DNA of 64,000 bases, taken from Tetrastigma voinierianum. Taxonomy: Eukaryota > Streptophyta > Magnoliopsida > Vitales > Vitaceae. The stretch lies in contig JAEQBH010001375.1 in NCBI GenBank assembly GCA_016808115.1, forward strand, positions 62,001-126,000, given 5' to 3'. Each line of letters begins with the position of its first letter. The stretch's first letter is position 1. The translations under genes and the position numbers were made by a program. The notes beneath the pieces are model-generated. The model did no database searches, was not told the origin of the DNA, and worked only from the letters and a program-made list of their open reading frames with translations. Shown here piece by piece: positions 1 to 11,827 of this stretch.

Positions 1-920
1 TTACACCTTCATAATAATTTCAAAAATGTTCTTTCTGGCTATGTTTAAGATTCTACACTCTCTAAGCTTTCAACGGTACCAAACGCCTAAAAGCGGAGTT
101 CGGATGAAAAAGTGTGACGAAACAAAGTGGAGGCAAAGCAGTGAGGCCATAGCGAAAGTTTTATTTATCATAGCGAGAATTTGCTCATTCACGAAAATTC
201 GCCAAGGTTTGAGAAATTTTAAGCTATGTGTAATGGCGAATTTTTTTTTTAAAAACAAAAATAAAATAATTAATAAATTAAAAAATAATAATAATAATAA
301 AATAAAAATAAAAAACAATTTTTTTAGAGACACTTTATTTATTTTTTATTTTTAGACAAACTTTTTGTTTTTTTTTTTATATAAAAAATTAAAAATAAAA
401 ATAAAAATAAAAATAAAAATAAAATTTTATAGAAATAAAAATAAAATAAAATAAACAAACGTTTATTTTTTTTTTACTACCTTCTTGTTAGTTGTTTTGT
501 CTTTTATGGGGCCCGTCTGAATTTCGCTAACATAGCGACATTTGGCTATGATAGCGAAAATCCATTTTCGCTACCCTTTGCAATTTATTTATGCCGTAAG
601 CGAAATTTTATAGCTACTATTTACTTACTGATTTATTGATCTTTGGGCAAGAATTTCTTTTCAAACTGAAAAAAATTAATACAAGAAAATTAAGAAAAAT
701 TGCAGAAAAGCAAAAATTAATCTAAAAACATAGTCTTCAAAATTAGAAAATCTAAGAAGAAAAATTAACGAAATCAAAATAAAAATACGATAAAATAAAT
801 TAAGCGAGAAAAAAAATGAAAGCAAAGTGGGGGAGAATTTGTACTCCCCGAGGCCAGTCTCTAAGCCTTTGGAGAATTTCTTTGGAGCAAGCAGACTCGA
901 AATCTGAGGTTAGTGCTCAA
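1..920 (-). repeat. Non-coding AT-rich spacer and internal palindrome array of H0
   Basis: Nothing codes here. At 240-480 there are long runs of A/T with ATAAAA-type units. Around 150-215 and 520-615 lie copies of the word TTCGCTATGATAGCGAA or its halves, the same variant found in this element's LTR (3050-3135). The order gag remnant, AT-rich spacer, array, conserved block (1-135) is repeated at 51100-52160 (H2) and, less completely, 33560-33815 (H1). Short open frames inside it are compositional. Confidence 0.6.
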
Positions 921-1870
921 TCAGAGCCAAACACAGAGACCATCCTTTATGCCATCTGACATAAGCAGCGCCAAAGTTTTTTGATGTGAGTAACCCAGAG
1001 TGCATCTTATTACTAATCTCGCCGAAGTTTTGCATAGCGGGCGGTGATGGGTTGGATTTAGTGGTAGATTAGCCCGGGGGTTGGTTGTGTAGTGCGGTGA
1101 AGCGGAATACACACTTGAGTCGGTGGAAATTTGCGGCGGTGGGCATTTGGTGGCGGAGTGTGATGGGGTTGATTCTGTGAGATGATTTGAGAACATGCTT
1201 TTGGGCTCTTCGGCTTGCTTCTTTTCCACTTTGCCTCCTCAGTTATAAAGGGAAGGTTTCTTCTTTCTTCTCCATGGAAAAACAACGACTACGATATCAC
1301 GAGGATTGTGGATATGTGAGACATTTCGATGAAATCCTCATGGCCCCAGATTGTGGGTTTGTTGTGCTCTTTGCTCCTCTGCCATGGTGTCGATCGAGCA
1401 CACTTCCTCTGGATTCTCTTCCCTTTTTTTATCATTTGTTGGGCAAGCTTTGAAATTGAACATTGCAGGCTGTCAAATTGATGACCCATTTCACTTTGAA
1501 ACCCATCTAATTTTTGTTCCAAGGGGTACTCCACAGCATGGATTTTTTTGCTTAATTAGGCATTAAATTTTTTTTTGTTCAACCACAGCATCACCCACTA
1601 GTTTGGTAAGGTCCAGAATGGCTGCTCCTCTTGGAGGGGTAATTGTAATTGGTGTGGTGGCTGAGGAGTTGAGGTATACTGTGGAGGCACCATGTAGGAG
1701 GGTGCACTCATCCATTGGTCTCTATAGTCCCTCATGGATCTAGGTGGGTTTGGATTTCTCTCCCAGGGTTGCTGATTATGCCATGGAAGGTTTCTATAGT
1801 CCCTCATTGACATGTATCCTCCAGGGTTTCTCTCCACGGAATACTCGTTGTAGTGCTTTCCCTCTTCCAT
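921..1870 (-). pseudogene. Degenerate gag-derived ORF of H0
   Basis: Minus-strand frames give a Pro/Gln/Asn-rich segment with a repeated SMRDYRN motif (1598-1870), then a heptad-like segment LQCSISKLAQQ (about 1430-1470), then a charged segment starting near 1285 (GEERRN). The same three segments occur in the same order in H2 (50580-51440: SMRDYRNPPW, LQYSISRLANQ, MEERRK). They resemble the linker after the capsid part of Athila gag; the capsid half is missing. Frames are joined by at least two frameshifts. A packaging role is inference only. Confidence 0.55.
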
Positions 1871-2059
1871 TTGGTTGAATTGAGACCCGCTGAAAATGTA
1901 TTCCTACTTGTAGCGGGGCAACCTGAAGCCTACAAAACAATCTGCTATTACTTTGTTTTTTTTTTTTTTTTATGAAACTAAAAGAATGACGGTGAAATCT
2001 GCGATTCACCGATTACTTGTGAGTAGAGTCACAAGTGTTCTGGCTTCGTCGAATGCACT

Positions 2060-2083
2060 TAGGCACCATCGAATGCAGCATGT
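2060..2083 (-). other. Degraded tRNA-Asp primer binding site of H0
   Basis: Directly inside the LTR end (minus strand ...GAATCA) lies a segment ending GATGGTGCC. This is the downstream half of the Athila-type tRNA-Asp site also seen at 30651 and 50240. The TGGCGCC half is mutated. The call rests on position and on the matching copies. Confidence 0.5.
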
Positions 2084-2800
2084 TGATTCGTGCCCCGCGA
2101 TAGGGTGATCGGAATCATGAAATTTATATCCTAAGTTCCTCCTCTTTGTCGTAGTCGAAACTCTTTGCCGATATAGTGGTCTAGGGTCGAACACAGGGAT
2201 GGGTTTTCTTCGTACAAATTATTTGAGTGAAGTCAAAAAATGGTGAATTAAATTTGGATTTTAAGGTTTGGGTAAAAACAGGGGAGATTGGTTGTTCATT
2301 TTGATGGCCCAAAATAAGAAAAAATGTAAATAGAACCCCTTAGTGTCGGACCATGGTTTAGGAGTTTTAAGGAGTAACTTGACATGTCCAGTATTTTTCT
2401 CAAGTGTTGGGGAGGATGACATATGAATATTTCGACAGGATCTTCATTTAACTTTTAAAAACTAAACCCTAGTTTTCATACCCCAGAACATAGCATTTAA
2501 ATGGGCATAAATGTTCTAACGTGAAAACACATCTCAAAAACCCTACTCCCTTGATAACTGCATGAGGAGACAACTAAAGCTGAGGAGCCTCAATGGATCT
2601 AGTGAAAGTATCCATTGAACCCAAAATGCTTGCCAAGTACACATTAAAGAGAGCATGCTTAAGAGATTTTAACATAAGTGAGAAGCAGGAACGTAAACAA
2701 CCATAAATACGTGCGTTAAAAACAGGGGAACAGTCAGTTTACCTTAAATCCTAGCCGGCGACCCTCCCCTCGCTGCAGGAGGAGGGTCTAGCCAGAACAT

Positions 2801-2827
2801 CCTCTGAAAGTTGTCATCCTCAGGAGG
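2801..2827 (-). ncRNA. Leader stem-loop, GATGACAA loop (imperfect copy)
   Basis: On the minus strand the octaloop GATGACAA (2811-2818) is flanked by CTCCTGAG and CTTTCAGAG. The stem still forms but with a two-base bulge, so this is a decayed copy of the element described at 41820-41843. It lies about 125 bases downstream of the TATA box. Confidence 0.45.
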
Positions 2828-2948
2828 AGTGTTTGACGTAGGGAAAATGGAAAGAAAGGAGAGAAAATGAAGCGGCGGGAAGCGGGAGAATTGCGAAGCT
2901 TCTCAGTTATTATGAAGTGATTGATGTTTTCAAACCTTAACTCCCAGC

Positions 2949-2956
2949 TTATATAG
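2949..2956 (-). promoter_or_regulatory. LTR TATA box of H0
   Basis: CTATATAA on the minus strand. It sits between the U3 word array and the leader stem-loop, the same order as at 21746, 29801, 41685 and 48314. Confidence 0.6.
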
Positions 2957-3450
2957 TGTGCGGAAGCGAAATTACAAAACAAACAAAAACAAAAGTTATT
3001 ACAAGGGTAGAAAGGAGAAAAACCAAAAGCGGAGTTGTTTGAACCTGAACGAGAGCGAAATTTTCGCTATGGTGAATTTTCGCTATGATAGCGAAAAATT
3101 TGCTATGATAGCGAAAATTCAGCTATAGCGAATGCAATCCTTTATTCGGCCGCTATTCCTCCACATTCTTGTTCCATTGCTCCACCCGCTTCATTTTTCT
3201 TCTATTTTACGCTCTTCTTTCCTCTTAGTCTACGATCTATGATGTTGAGTTTATTTCGAATTCTTCATACTGGATCAACTGTGATATTGGCATGATTAGG
3301 CGCCCAGCGCAAAAATTTGCCACAAAAATGCGTCAGTAGAATAGTAGGGACAACAATGTATCGTCGGGTTAATTAGAATGATTGTAGTATCTGAAAGCAC
3401 TCAAAACACATAATAAATAGGGTTAAGAAATAACCCTTTTGGGCTAATCG

Positions 3451-4197
3451 ACATCTCTGTTGATCTTGGCAGCAACTCACGCATTTATTTCGACACCTTT
3501 ATTCGTGGGCGGGCATGTCTGTTCGATGTACCGTACCTTAGTACTTATTCGGTTGCATCCCTCTCATTCATTGTTACTTGTCTATACATGCAAACATTTA
3601 TATGATAAGAATAAGAAAAATAAGCAGAAGAAAGCATATAAATCTATTTTGTTACGTAATGTACCTACAGTACCTTAATACAGATCTACCATTTACGAAC
3701 TCTGTGGGAGATATGAAATTTCTTTATAAGAATTATGTTATATGGAAACTCTGTTATAGAATTATGTTATACGTAAACTCTGACATATGTATCCTATAAA
3801 TGTGGACCACTTCAAGTGGTCATATCTGTTATTTGTTTCCCACTAAGCTATAAGTTTTGCCGCGGGTGTTTCGTAAGGTGTAGATCTGAAAGAGAGGGAC
3901 ATGCGAGGCATTCGGCGTCGCGAGAACAACCTGATAATAGAACTCTACTTGATGTACTTTTTTTATTACATTTGTAATGTAAATGTAAAATTGCAATAGT
4001 GGTGTTTGTGTAAGCCTGATAAATGGGACTGGGCATGTATATGTACGGGAAATTTTAAACACCGTATAATTGGTAGTTTCAAGTTTTATTTTGATATATG
4101 GATTTGTTTATTTAAATGGGCCCTGATGTCGACAAGTCGGGTAAGGAGTCCTAGTCAGGTGTCGCTATCTTCGCTCGGGCGGGGGTAGGGCGTGACG
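3451..4197 (+). repeat. 5' LTR of element A (3' portion)
   Basis: It matches 19470-20269 of the 3' LTR, for example TTCATTGTTACT at 3570 and 19630 and CACTTCAAGTGGTCATAT in both. The left part is lost behind the H0 insertion at 3450. The end GGCGTGACG precedes the primer site by six bases. Confidence 0.75.
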
Positions 4198-4203
4198 ATT
4201 TAA

Positions 4204-4215
4204 TGTTATCATAGC
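4204..4215 (+). other. Initiator-Met tRNA primer binding site of A (two changes)
   Basis: TGTTATCATAGC differs at two positions from the plant consensus TGGTATCAGAGC and lies six bases after the LTR end. About 55 bases of leader follow before element B begins. Confidence 0.65.
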
Positions 4216-5856
4216 TAGGTTTAGGCGTTTCTAAAACTTATTGGAGTTAAAAATGCACCTACATAGTATTGTGTTGGCCTAATGTGGATGTCATGGTTTG
4301 TTTATTGCTCGAGAATGGGATCGATCCCGGGAGCTGTAGAGTAAACAGGCGAAGCGTCGATCCTGTGGATCTTGATCCATCTGTCTCACAATCCGTCGAC
4401 TGCATTAGAAGTGAACATGCTTCAACTAAGCCATTGTTAAAAATTTCTCGAGATAGTAGGGTCTTAGATGGAAGCTCCGGCCCCTCGTGTGACGCCGCAG
4501 GCAGAGCCGGCTTGGCGGATCAGAGCCGAGTCGGGATGCCTTCAGGAATCACTCAGGAAATACGCCGAAATCCATATCTTTGCGGAAAGCGATTACAAAT
4601 TGGGCAAGCCCGTAAACATTTACATTTAACAAAATCCATTCTGATGTAGGCATCGAGCCTTTTCAAAATGATTTACAAAATAGATGTTGATATTCAAATT
4701 GTTTATACAAAATATCCGTATCAAAAGAACACATGAAATGAGTGCACATGCGGAGCATACTCGAGATTTCTAACTCTTTATGACCGGCTCCTCGATCTTG
4801 GGTCATTATCGATCACTATCATCACTTTCGGTACTGGCATTGGTAAAAACAATACGCTAAGCATTTTCATGCTTAGTAGTTTCTACACAAATCCATTCCA
4901 CCAGTTCCGGCTTAAATCAATTCATGCGATTTAATAATTAGAACTTTCCAATCATTTGGATGATCGTATAATACATTACATATACCGTTATATATATACA
5001 ATAAATTATAGTTCGTTGATCATCCCATAAATACGTTTTCATAATCAATATTTCCGCGATCTCTCAAATCAATTCAAATTTGCTCACAAATTCAATTTAG
5101 TCGACATTGATTGATTAAAATCCAATTCGATTGTAAGTAAATTGATTATGCGTCAATTCGGTTCATGATCACTTGATTATACCCGATCAATTCGATTATG
5201 CATACTTGAATTTAACTATGTCTTCGATATACGAGGATATGTCGAGTCAAGCCGCAGTCCCTGCAGAGGCTGTGACCGTGTCAACAGTTTTATAACCGCG
5301 ATCCCGGTCCCTGCAGGCTCTTTGGCCCGAGATTTATAAACAATCAAATGAGTGAACACTACGGAATCACGGTCAGCGAAGGCTGCGATCGGAGTGACAC
5401 ATCGATAGTTCGCGATCTTTGCTATTTGACCTATTAGTACATACCCGATCTATCATGTCACGAAATAGTTTTACATTCTATTAAAGGCGTTCAAATCCTT
5501 TATAGCAAAATATAGTACATGTATGCTTGTATAAAAGCAGTTTATTTTCAATAATCATGCAATTTTTATATGCAAACATTTCACAATCACTTTTCTCAAA
5601 TCAATTAAATCAATTCAATATGCTTTAGAACAAACATGCAAAAACTTGAAAGCAGGAATAGAGTTGGTGGAACAAGCCAAAATATTTGCACTTTGAGTTC
5701 GATCCTTGGAATCTCGATCCACCGATTTGTCTTTTCCTCTCTTGATCCACGATGCAATTTAAAGAATAATGATGACCAAATGCGTCTTGTAGTTTGGTTA
5801 GGATTGATTTTCGGAGTTTAATATGAGTTCAATTTAAGCATTCTATATATAGATGG

Positions 5857-6385
5857 ATTCTTGACTCAATGGGCTTTCCATAGAGTCGCCGAGAACACTT
5901 TCCAGTCGGAGTTCGGACCGTAGGAGTTAGGACCTTAAGTTGGAGGTCATACAAGTCAAATCCACAGGCCCGACAGAGCAGACCCAGACTGGACAGGCTC
6001 GTCTACCACCTCAGTCAAACATCTTCTATACTCCTCCAAGATATTAATGTATTCTTGACTCAATAAGGCTTTCCATAGAGTCGAGAACACCCAAATTGGA
6101 GTTCAAAGCGAAGGAGATATGACCTTCCCAGAGTTGGAGGTCATGTGTGTGATCAACTTTGACGAGGCGACTGAATTGTGGTACCTGCTTGAGTAATGAG
6201 CTCAGTCAAACACCTCAGTCTGGCATCTAACATCCTCCTCGGTCATATGAATGTATTCTTGACTCCATGGAAAACTCCATAGAGTCAAGAACACCCAAAT
6301 CGGAGTTGACAGAAGGAGATACCAGCCTTAGAGTTGGAGGTCATCGCGTAGTCAACTTTGTGGTGACTGATGGCAACAACTGTTT
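5857..6385 (-). repeat. Triple ~200-base subrepeat in the B LTR
   Basis: Three units begin with ATTCTTGACTC at 5857, about 6050 and 6255. Each continues with a CCATAGAGTC segment, GAGAACAC or AAGAACACCC, a GGAGTT segment and GTTGGAGGTCAT. The spacing is about 195-205 bases. The right LTR repeats the arrangement at 13504, 13689 and 13886, so the triplication predates insertion. Confidence 0.7.
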
Positions 6386-6725
6386 GACGAACCTTTGTTG
6401 GAGCGACGACATTGGGCGACCCTTGTTGGGCGACCCTTGTTTGACTAATATATGCGTATGTTTGGCGATCAGCGTTTGACCACTATTTGCGACACTGTTG
6501 GCGACCCTTTGTTGATGACCGCCGGTTTGGCGACCCTTTGTTTGGCGACCGCTGTTTGGCGGTCTTTGTTTGACAACCCTTTGTTTAGCGACATTTGGCG
6601 AAAGCCATTGTTTGCGACACTGTTTGGCGACCATTGTTTGTAATGGCTGTTTGGCGAAACCTTTGACGACGACCCTTTGTTGCGACCGCCGGTTTGGCGA
6701 CCTCGGTTTGGCGACCATTGGCCAT
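6385..6725 (-). repeat. TTTGGCGACC word array in the B 3' LTR
   Basis: Some twenty copies of TTTGGCGACC or close variants (plus-strand reading) lie 10-20 bases apart, often joined by CTTTGT. The array lies upstream of the LTR TATA box in the element's own direction. A Lys/Arg/Gln-rich open frame on the minus strand is simply the translated array. Confidence 0.75.
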
Positions 6726-7490
6726 TTAGTATTCGGAGTAAAAAGACCATAGCAGTGTCTGAAGTCTGAATTAAAGAAATTAGCCAACATCAAGTAAATT
6801 GATGTGGCTACAATTACTAGAAGGACACACTACAAAATCCACTTCACTTCAACACCCAATCAGCTCTAAAGTTCGGCTAGTTACGCTTTCACAATGTAGC
6901 GTGACTTCCATGGTTTAAAATGCAACCAAAACTTTCCCCAAGGCGGATAACTACCCGACAATCCTTAGGGTGAAAGACCAAGTAGGAAGACCTACCTCAT
7001 GGAGTTGTCGAAAGTCCCGATTCAGGTCTACACTTGTAGCTCTTGTCACTAAAGGAAGGACTTCCTTCGTGCTTATGGGAACTTATCATTGATCGTCGGA
7101 AAATCTAGAGAGAGGGTGGAGCCTCTCTCTCTAACTCCCTTTTCTCTATTTTCTTTTCTTATGGATCACTCTTAATCGTATTTTTTTTTAAAAGGAGGAA
7201 GCTTCCTTCCTCTTTCCTACAATACCACATGTCATTTCCTTGATTTTTTTCCTTTTTACTCATTTTATTTCTCCACAATATCCCTTGAACATATAAACTT
7301 ATTTACAATTGACCTTTGGGCCCCCATTTTACAATTTCTATATTTTCTCTTTTCCTTGGTTATTTAGGATTTAACAGTGTCTAATATATATATAAAAAAA
7401 TTTCGAGAAAAATACCCGAGTTAGCTCGGTCTCCCGAAATATATAATAATTTTATTATAAAAATTTTAGAATTATTTTAGAATTATTACA

Positions 7491-7505
7491 ACTCTCCCCC
7501 ACTTA
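7491..7505 (-). other. Polypurine tract of B
   Basis: Minus strand TTAAGTGGGGGAGAGT lies directly against the LTR start TGTAA. This is the standard priming site for plus-strand DNA in plant gypsy elements. It fixes the orientation of B. Confidence 0.8.
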
Positions 7506-8760
7506 ATAAAATTTCGATCGCCGAGTACCTTGAATCAAACGGTTGTGAATCTTCTTTGCCCGCATCGTTTCCTCAGCACCAGTGGCTTTAGTCTTATGGT
7601 TTCTCAACGCTTTTGTAGTACCCAAGAAATCTTCTTATTAGTAATTCCTTGTGCAGGCAAAATCACTGCGAAATAGCTTTATGCGATCAAGTACGGCCTC
7701 GGCTCGATTGTCTCAGAAGAGGAAATGCATGTGATGGAGTCGTCCCGATTTTCTAGTAGCATGGACACGTGGAAACCCATGTGGATCTTTTCGAGTCAGG
7801 GTAAAGGCAATCCCCGTGTACCAGCTGGTCCCTTTCCGATGCTTCATAGGGGCCAATAAATCCTAGGGCCTCGACTTGCCCTTTTCCCGATCTCATCACC
7901 TTCTTCTAGAGCGATACTTTCAAAAACACTTTCTCGTCGATCTCATATCGAATATCTTTTCTTTTCATGTCGACATATGATTTCTGTCTATCGGTGGCCA
8001 CTTTTAATCTCTCTCTAATCATTTTCACTTTTTCTTGGAGTCCTCTTGTATCAAGTCGAGGCCAATCCGCTTTCTTTTCCACTCAATTTATTCAACATGT
8101 GTTGATTACATTTCTCCCATATAAAGCCTCATAAGGCGCCATTCCAATCTTGATTGGAAGCTGATGTGTACCTGAATTCAGCTGACGATGTGTTGATCCC
8201 GACTAGCCTCGGTCGATCACGCAACTCCTTAACATATCTTCCGAGTCCCGGATCACTCTCTCAGTTGTCCATCAGTTTGTGGGTGGAGCCAATCATCTTG
8301 AAATTCGGTAGTGCCCAGGCCTCTTCTTGATTTTCCCCAATCTAAAGTAAACCTCGGATCTCAGTGCGAAATAATGGATATAGGAATCCCATGTAAGCAG
8401 AGACTATTTCCTTGATATCTGACTCACGCTAAGCTTGTCAAGTGAATAGTCCATTCTCAGCAGTAGGAAGTGAGGCGAAGCTTAGTTAATCGATCTACTA
8501 CGACCAGTGAGTCAAATGCCTTCTCACATCAATGGTAACTGACCCACAAGTCATAGTGGTCGGTCCGTTTCCACTCAGGTATTCTAATACAAGGCTGATA
8601 ATCCGAAGGAACTTGATGCTCTGCCTTTACTCTAACACTTGGCTACAAATTCTAACACATCTCTTTTCTATCCGGACCACAGGCCGACATTTTAAATCTG
8701 TTATCTTTTGTACTCTGGGATGGATAGCAGATCCATATATGTGCCTACTTCAAGTATGGA
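7506..8760 (-). pseudogene. Integrase and chromodomain-like tail of B
   Basis: On the minus strand the integrase core is readable in mixed frames: FVTHWS near 8500, HGIPISII near 8390, HPQTDGQ near 8270 and RMAPYEALYG-like wording near 8130. VATDRQKSYVD lies near 7990. The end of pol carries a motif of the NH..K.AT..AEE.MR type (about 7520-7620), which matches chromodomain tails of plant chromoviruses; the polypurine tract follows. The frame is broken many times. The enzyme would insert cDNA into chromosomal DNA; this copy cannot. Confidence 0.7.
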
Positions 8761-9062
8761 TTTCCTCAAATCTATTACAGTCGGGTACCTGAGCCGATCC
8801 TTATAATACAACACTCCATTTTCGTTCCTTTGTGAACTCGGTTCCACTTACCATTTCTAATCGATTTATTATGCGACAATTTTCTCTTCTTTTCCTTTGT
8901 GCCTCACAGCATGATTCAAACTCAGATCACATTTGCTCCGTTCTGCCACTCTGATTACCATGGAATCGTATAACGACGAATGGGCATTGATACTTGGAAG
9001 CGTTAAATGTTTGACTTTCTCCAAGCGTCGGCCACTACATTGGCCTTTTCAGGGAGTGATAA

Positions 9063-9263
9063 TCAATTCTGTGATCCTGATCTTTTCTCAGTTCCATCCG
9101 TCTCAGGTTGCCTCGAGTTAAGCTCTACATTTGTGAGGCGAATACTTAAGACTCTTATGATCGGTGTAGATGAAACACTTCTCTCATACAAATAATGTCT
9201 CCAAATTTTCGACGCAAATACAATTGGCCCGATTCGAATCATGCGTGGGGTAGTTGCTTTCAT
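9063..9263 (-). pseudogene. RNase H fragment of B
   Basis: A minus-strand open frame contains KIWRHYLYE and TNVELNSRQ, the same region as [12 protein letters not shown] and TQKELNLRQ in element A (17740-17860). The acidic catalytic neighbourhood (THDLELAAV in A) is lost. RNase H would degrade the RNA strand during reverse transcription. Confidence 0.7.
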
Positions 9264-9539
9264 GCGGCTTCAGCGCCTCTTGAAGCATAGGCTACCACTT
9301 TACCTCTTGCATTAGGACCTGTCAAAGTCCATTTGCGACAGCATCACTAAAAATCATATTATCTTGCCGTCGGTTGAGTAAGAGCGAGCCTCGGTTAAGA
9401 ATGCTTTCAACTTATGGCTTCTTTGACATTTTTCCTCCATTCATACTTTACATTTTTGGAAGCGATCACCGTCGTGAGTTTGCGGTCATAGAAAACCCAG
9501 CAGCGAATCTTCGTAGTATCCTGCTAGTCCGGGAAACTC

Positions 9540-10400
9540 GCATATAACATTTCTAGTGGCTTCCATTCCATGACCCTTCTATTTTCTTTGGATGCCTCAG
9601 TTCCTTCTTTGATACTATATGCCCAAAGAAAGGACACTTCATTCTTCAAAAACTCACACTTGCACCAGTTTGCATAATTGCTCTTTTCTCGAAGTCTCTG
9701 CGCTCTCTAAGGTGTGTGTGCTGGCTATCGATCTTTTGAATACACAAGAATGTCGCCGTCTATGAACAACTACGACAAGGCCCAGTCCACATACGGTCGG
9801 AAAACACGATTCATTAGGTCCATGAGCGGCCCGGGCATTTTGTCGATCAAAGCGGCATTCTGAGGAACTCATAATGTCCATATCGCGTCAAAGCCGTCTT
9901 ATGCGCCGACATCACTTTAATTTACTCAAGCGTGGTACCCCGGATCATGAAGTCGATCTTGCGAAAGATACTTGCACCTTTAATTAGTCAAACAAATCAT
10001 CGATGCAGGTAACGGATACTTATTCTTCTTGTGCTTGTTCGGTTAATACGTAATCAATACATAGCTAAAGTGTACCATCTTTCTTTTTAACAAAAAGCAC
10101 AGGAGCTCCCCATGGTGATACACTTGGTCTAATAAACCCTTTTCTAGTAGTTCTTGCAAGTTTAGGAAATTTCAATTCCTTTAGCTCACAGTGGAGCCAT
10201 TAATGCCGGTGTAATGGATCTGCAGGTGTGGCACCTGGTGAAGTCGATATGAAGCTTCAATCTCTTTATGTGAAATGATGCAGTAACTCTTTCGGGAGGC
10301 TCTTGTCGGAAAGTGCTAGCAGTAGGGATATCGGATACACTAGGCCTTGCCTTCCCACCATATCAATCACATAAGCCAAGTGAAATATCCTTCCATTACC
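9540..10400 (-). pseudogene. Reverse transcriptase of B, frameshifted
   Basis: On the minus strand [11 protein letters not shown] is readable near 9860-9890, then a degraded FGLTNAPA stretch, an LMNRVFRPY-like segment, and a region corresponding to [13 protein letters not shown] in which the second Asp context is mutated (near 9760). FGHIVSK lies near 9620. The palm order is that of chromovirus RT. Stops and frameshifts occur about every 60-100 bases. Confidence 0.7.
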
Positions 10401-10599
10401 ATTGTTCTAGCGGTGGCGGATATCACGATAGATAGATGATTTGACCTCATAGATGAGGTTACTTCATCTTCATTCGGTGTCTTTAAGGTTACTCTTTTTC
10501 ATTCTCTGATCGTATTGTGATGTGGAATGACGATCCAAAAATCCCGATATCATGAAACTCCACGAAGGATAACTTCGATCAAATCTCCCAAAATTCATA

Positions 10600-10820
10600 C
10601 TCATTTTGATGGGACAATCTCATAGACTCTGTTCACAATAACACTATGGCAGCGGGTTCGTCACGAGATGTCTTCAGTTCACTTCTCGTGATTTACAAGT
10701 TTGGGTATGTCGGTACATATGTATGAATGAGTCGATCCCGGATCCCCATCAATGCATGCGTACTTGGTATCAAGGTAAAATTCACAGGCTATCACATCCC
10801 GGAGCGTCGGTGATCTTCCA
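10600..10820 (-). pseudogene. Aspartic protease fragment of B
   Basis: Minus strand DVIACEFYLDTKYACI is followed closely by DPGSTHS near 10725-10745. This matches the D-[SP]-G-[AS]-THSF active-site region of gypsy proteases, with the catalytic Asp retained. The rest of the domain is unreadable. Confidence 0.65.
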
Positions 10821-11806
10821 CTTTAACTTTCATTGCCTATGCTCTAGTTGGAGCATGACCATCTACCTACCCAAGTTTGTGTCCCTTGTCTCGGAACCTC
10901 GGTGATGCAACACTCTTATTGCCTTTTTATGCTAAAATTTGTACCCAGTCTGTAGTTTACATAAATGAGCAGGCTCACAGGAATGATCTCTTGCTACATG
11001 CTCTTTGGATCCCACAAAATCAAATGACACTGTAAGTCTCGACATTCTCATACCTATGATTCTCCACAATGGGGGCCGTAGAGTGTCGTCCTCTAGAAGG
11101 ACCTCTGGTGTACTCACTTGGTGATGGTCTTTGGTAGAGTAGTATTCTCTAGGTAGCACATGCTATAGAGTGATTAGGAACCACATGTGGTCCCCTTAAT
11201 TTCTTCTTTCTTGTTGTTCAAGTGGATGACACAGTTTTCTTTCCATCTTTTATCCTTTTCTCTCTTTTTCTCTTTCTTTACTCTTTCCACATTCAATATA
11301 TCACAATTTTGGAAAATCCTCCTTGGCAAAATCTTGTGACATGGGCTCGAATATAGTCATTAAAGTATCTTCAAACCCTACGGCACTTTTCTTCTCGCTC
11401 ACTAGTATCTAGAGACATACTTTCGTAAGTGTGAATTCTCTTTGATATTCAGTCACACTCATCTGTCTTTGCTTCAGATTATGACTCGTCTCATGTTGTT
11501 CAGATAAATGCGACCCACATAATGCTGAACTCATCAAGAGAACTCCATGTCACTCTCTCTGAGTAGTGCCGGTCTGCAGTCCACGGAAACCCACCATGAT
11601 ACGCCTCATCCCTATAGTAATGGTCGCACATTCGACTTCTCTTGATTTAATGCGATGCATTTTGCCACAAACGATCGCTTTCAGTTCTCTCGAGCGATTT
11701 TCTACCATAGAAGGCTCGTCCTCTTTCTTTCCCTTAAAATCACAGGTCGGTACCTTGCCATTCTCTGATGTTTGATCGCTGGAGCAAGCTATATTTAGTT
11801 TGCCTA
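10821..11806 (-). pseudogene. Presumed gag region of B
   Basis: By position between primer site and protease this must be gag. I cannot recognise a capsid motif or an intact zinc knuckle; only short minus-strand frames remain. The assignment is positional. Confidence 0.4.
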
Positions 11807-11820
11807 GGCTCTTTGATACG
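11807..11820 (-). other. Primer binding site of B
   Basis: Minus strand CGTATCAAAGAGCC next to the LTR end resembles TGGTATCAGAGC plus CC, with changed bases and a one-base insertion. It supports iMet tRNA priming and the LTR boundary at 11828. Confidence 0.55.
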
Positions 11821-11827
11821 AACTAGT

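Larger units (their letters stand above)
1..3450 (-). mobile_element. Partial pol-less Athila-like element H0
   Basis: Read on the minus strand this is an LTR (3450 to 2084), a degraded primer site, gag-derived coding remnants (1870 to 921), an AT-rich spacer and an internal word array. It then runs off the window start. The block at 1-135 is the reverse complement of 52020-52160 in element H2, which fixes family and orientation. No protease, RT or integrase is visible. It is inserted in the 5' LTR of element A, whose sequence begins immediately to the right. The second LTR lies outside the window, so a target duplication cannot be checked. Confidence 0.75.
2084..3450 (-). repeat. LTR of H0 (family H)
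   Basis: On the minus strand the LTR begins CGATTAGCCCAAAAG (TG mutated to CG) with the family's terminal inverted repeat (3371-3450). It then has the CTATGATAGCG word array (3050-3135), a TATA box (2949-2956) and the leader stem-loop (2801-2827), and ends ...CACGAATCA at 2084. It aligns feature by feature with five plus-strand copies in this window. It is about 1.37 kb, similar to the 1.26-1.62 kb of the others. Confidence 0.75.
4272..7490 (-). repeat. 3' LTR of element B
   Basis: About 3.2 kb. It starts TGTAATAATTC on the minus strand at 7490 and ends at TGTTGG (plus reading, 4272). It holds a GGCGACC word array (6385-6725), three roughly 200-base subrepeats (5857-6385) and a CTATATATAG TATA box (5843-5852). 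Long A/T-rich tracts fill the rest. Similarity to 11828-15110 is clear throughout but broken by many one- to three-base gaps. Confidence 0.8.

Noticed and set aside
6341..6793. 150-residue basic frame with Lys-Gln-Arg repeats, and similar frames at 13837-14455
   Set aside because: Translated TTTGGCGACC array on the other strand; present in both B LTRs only because the LTR is duplicated.
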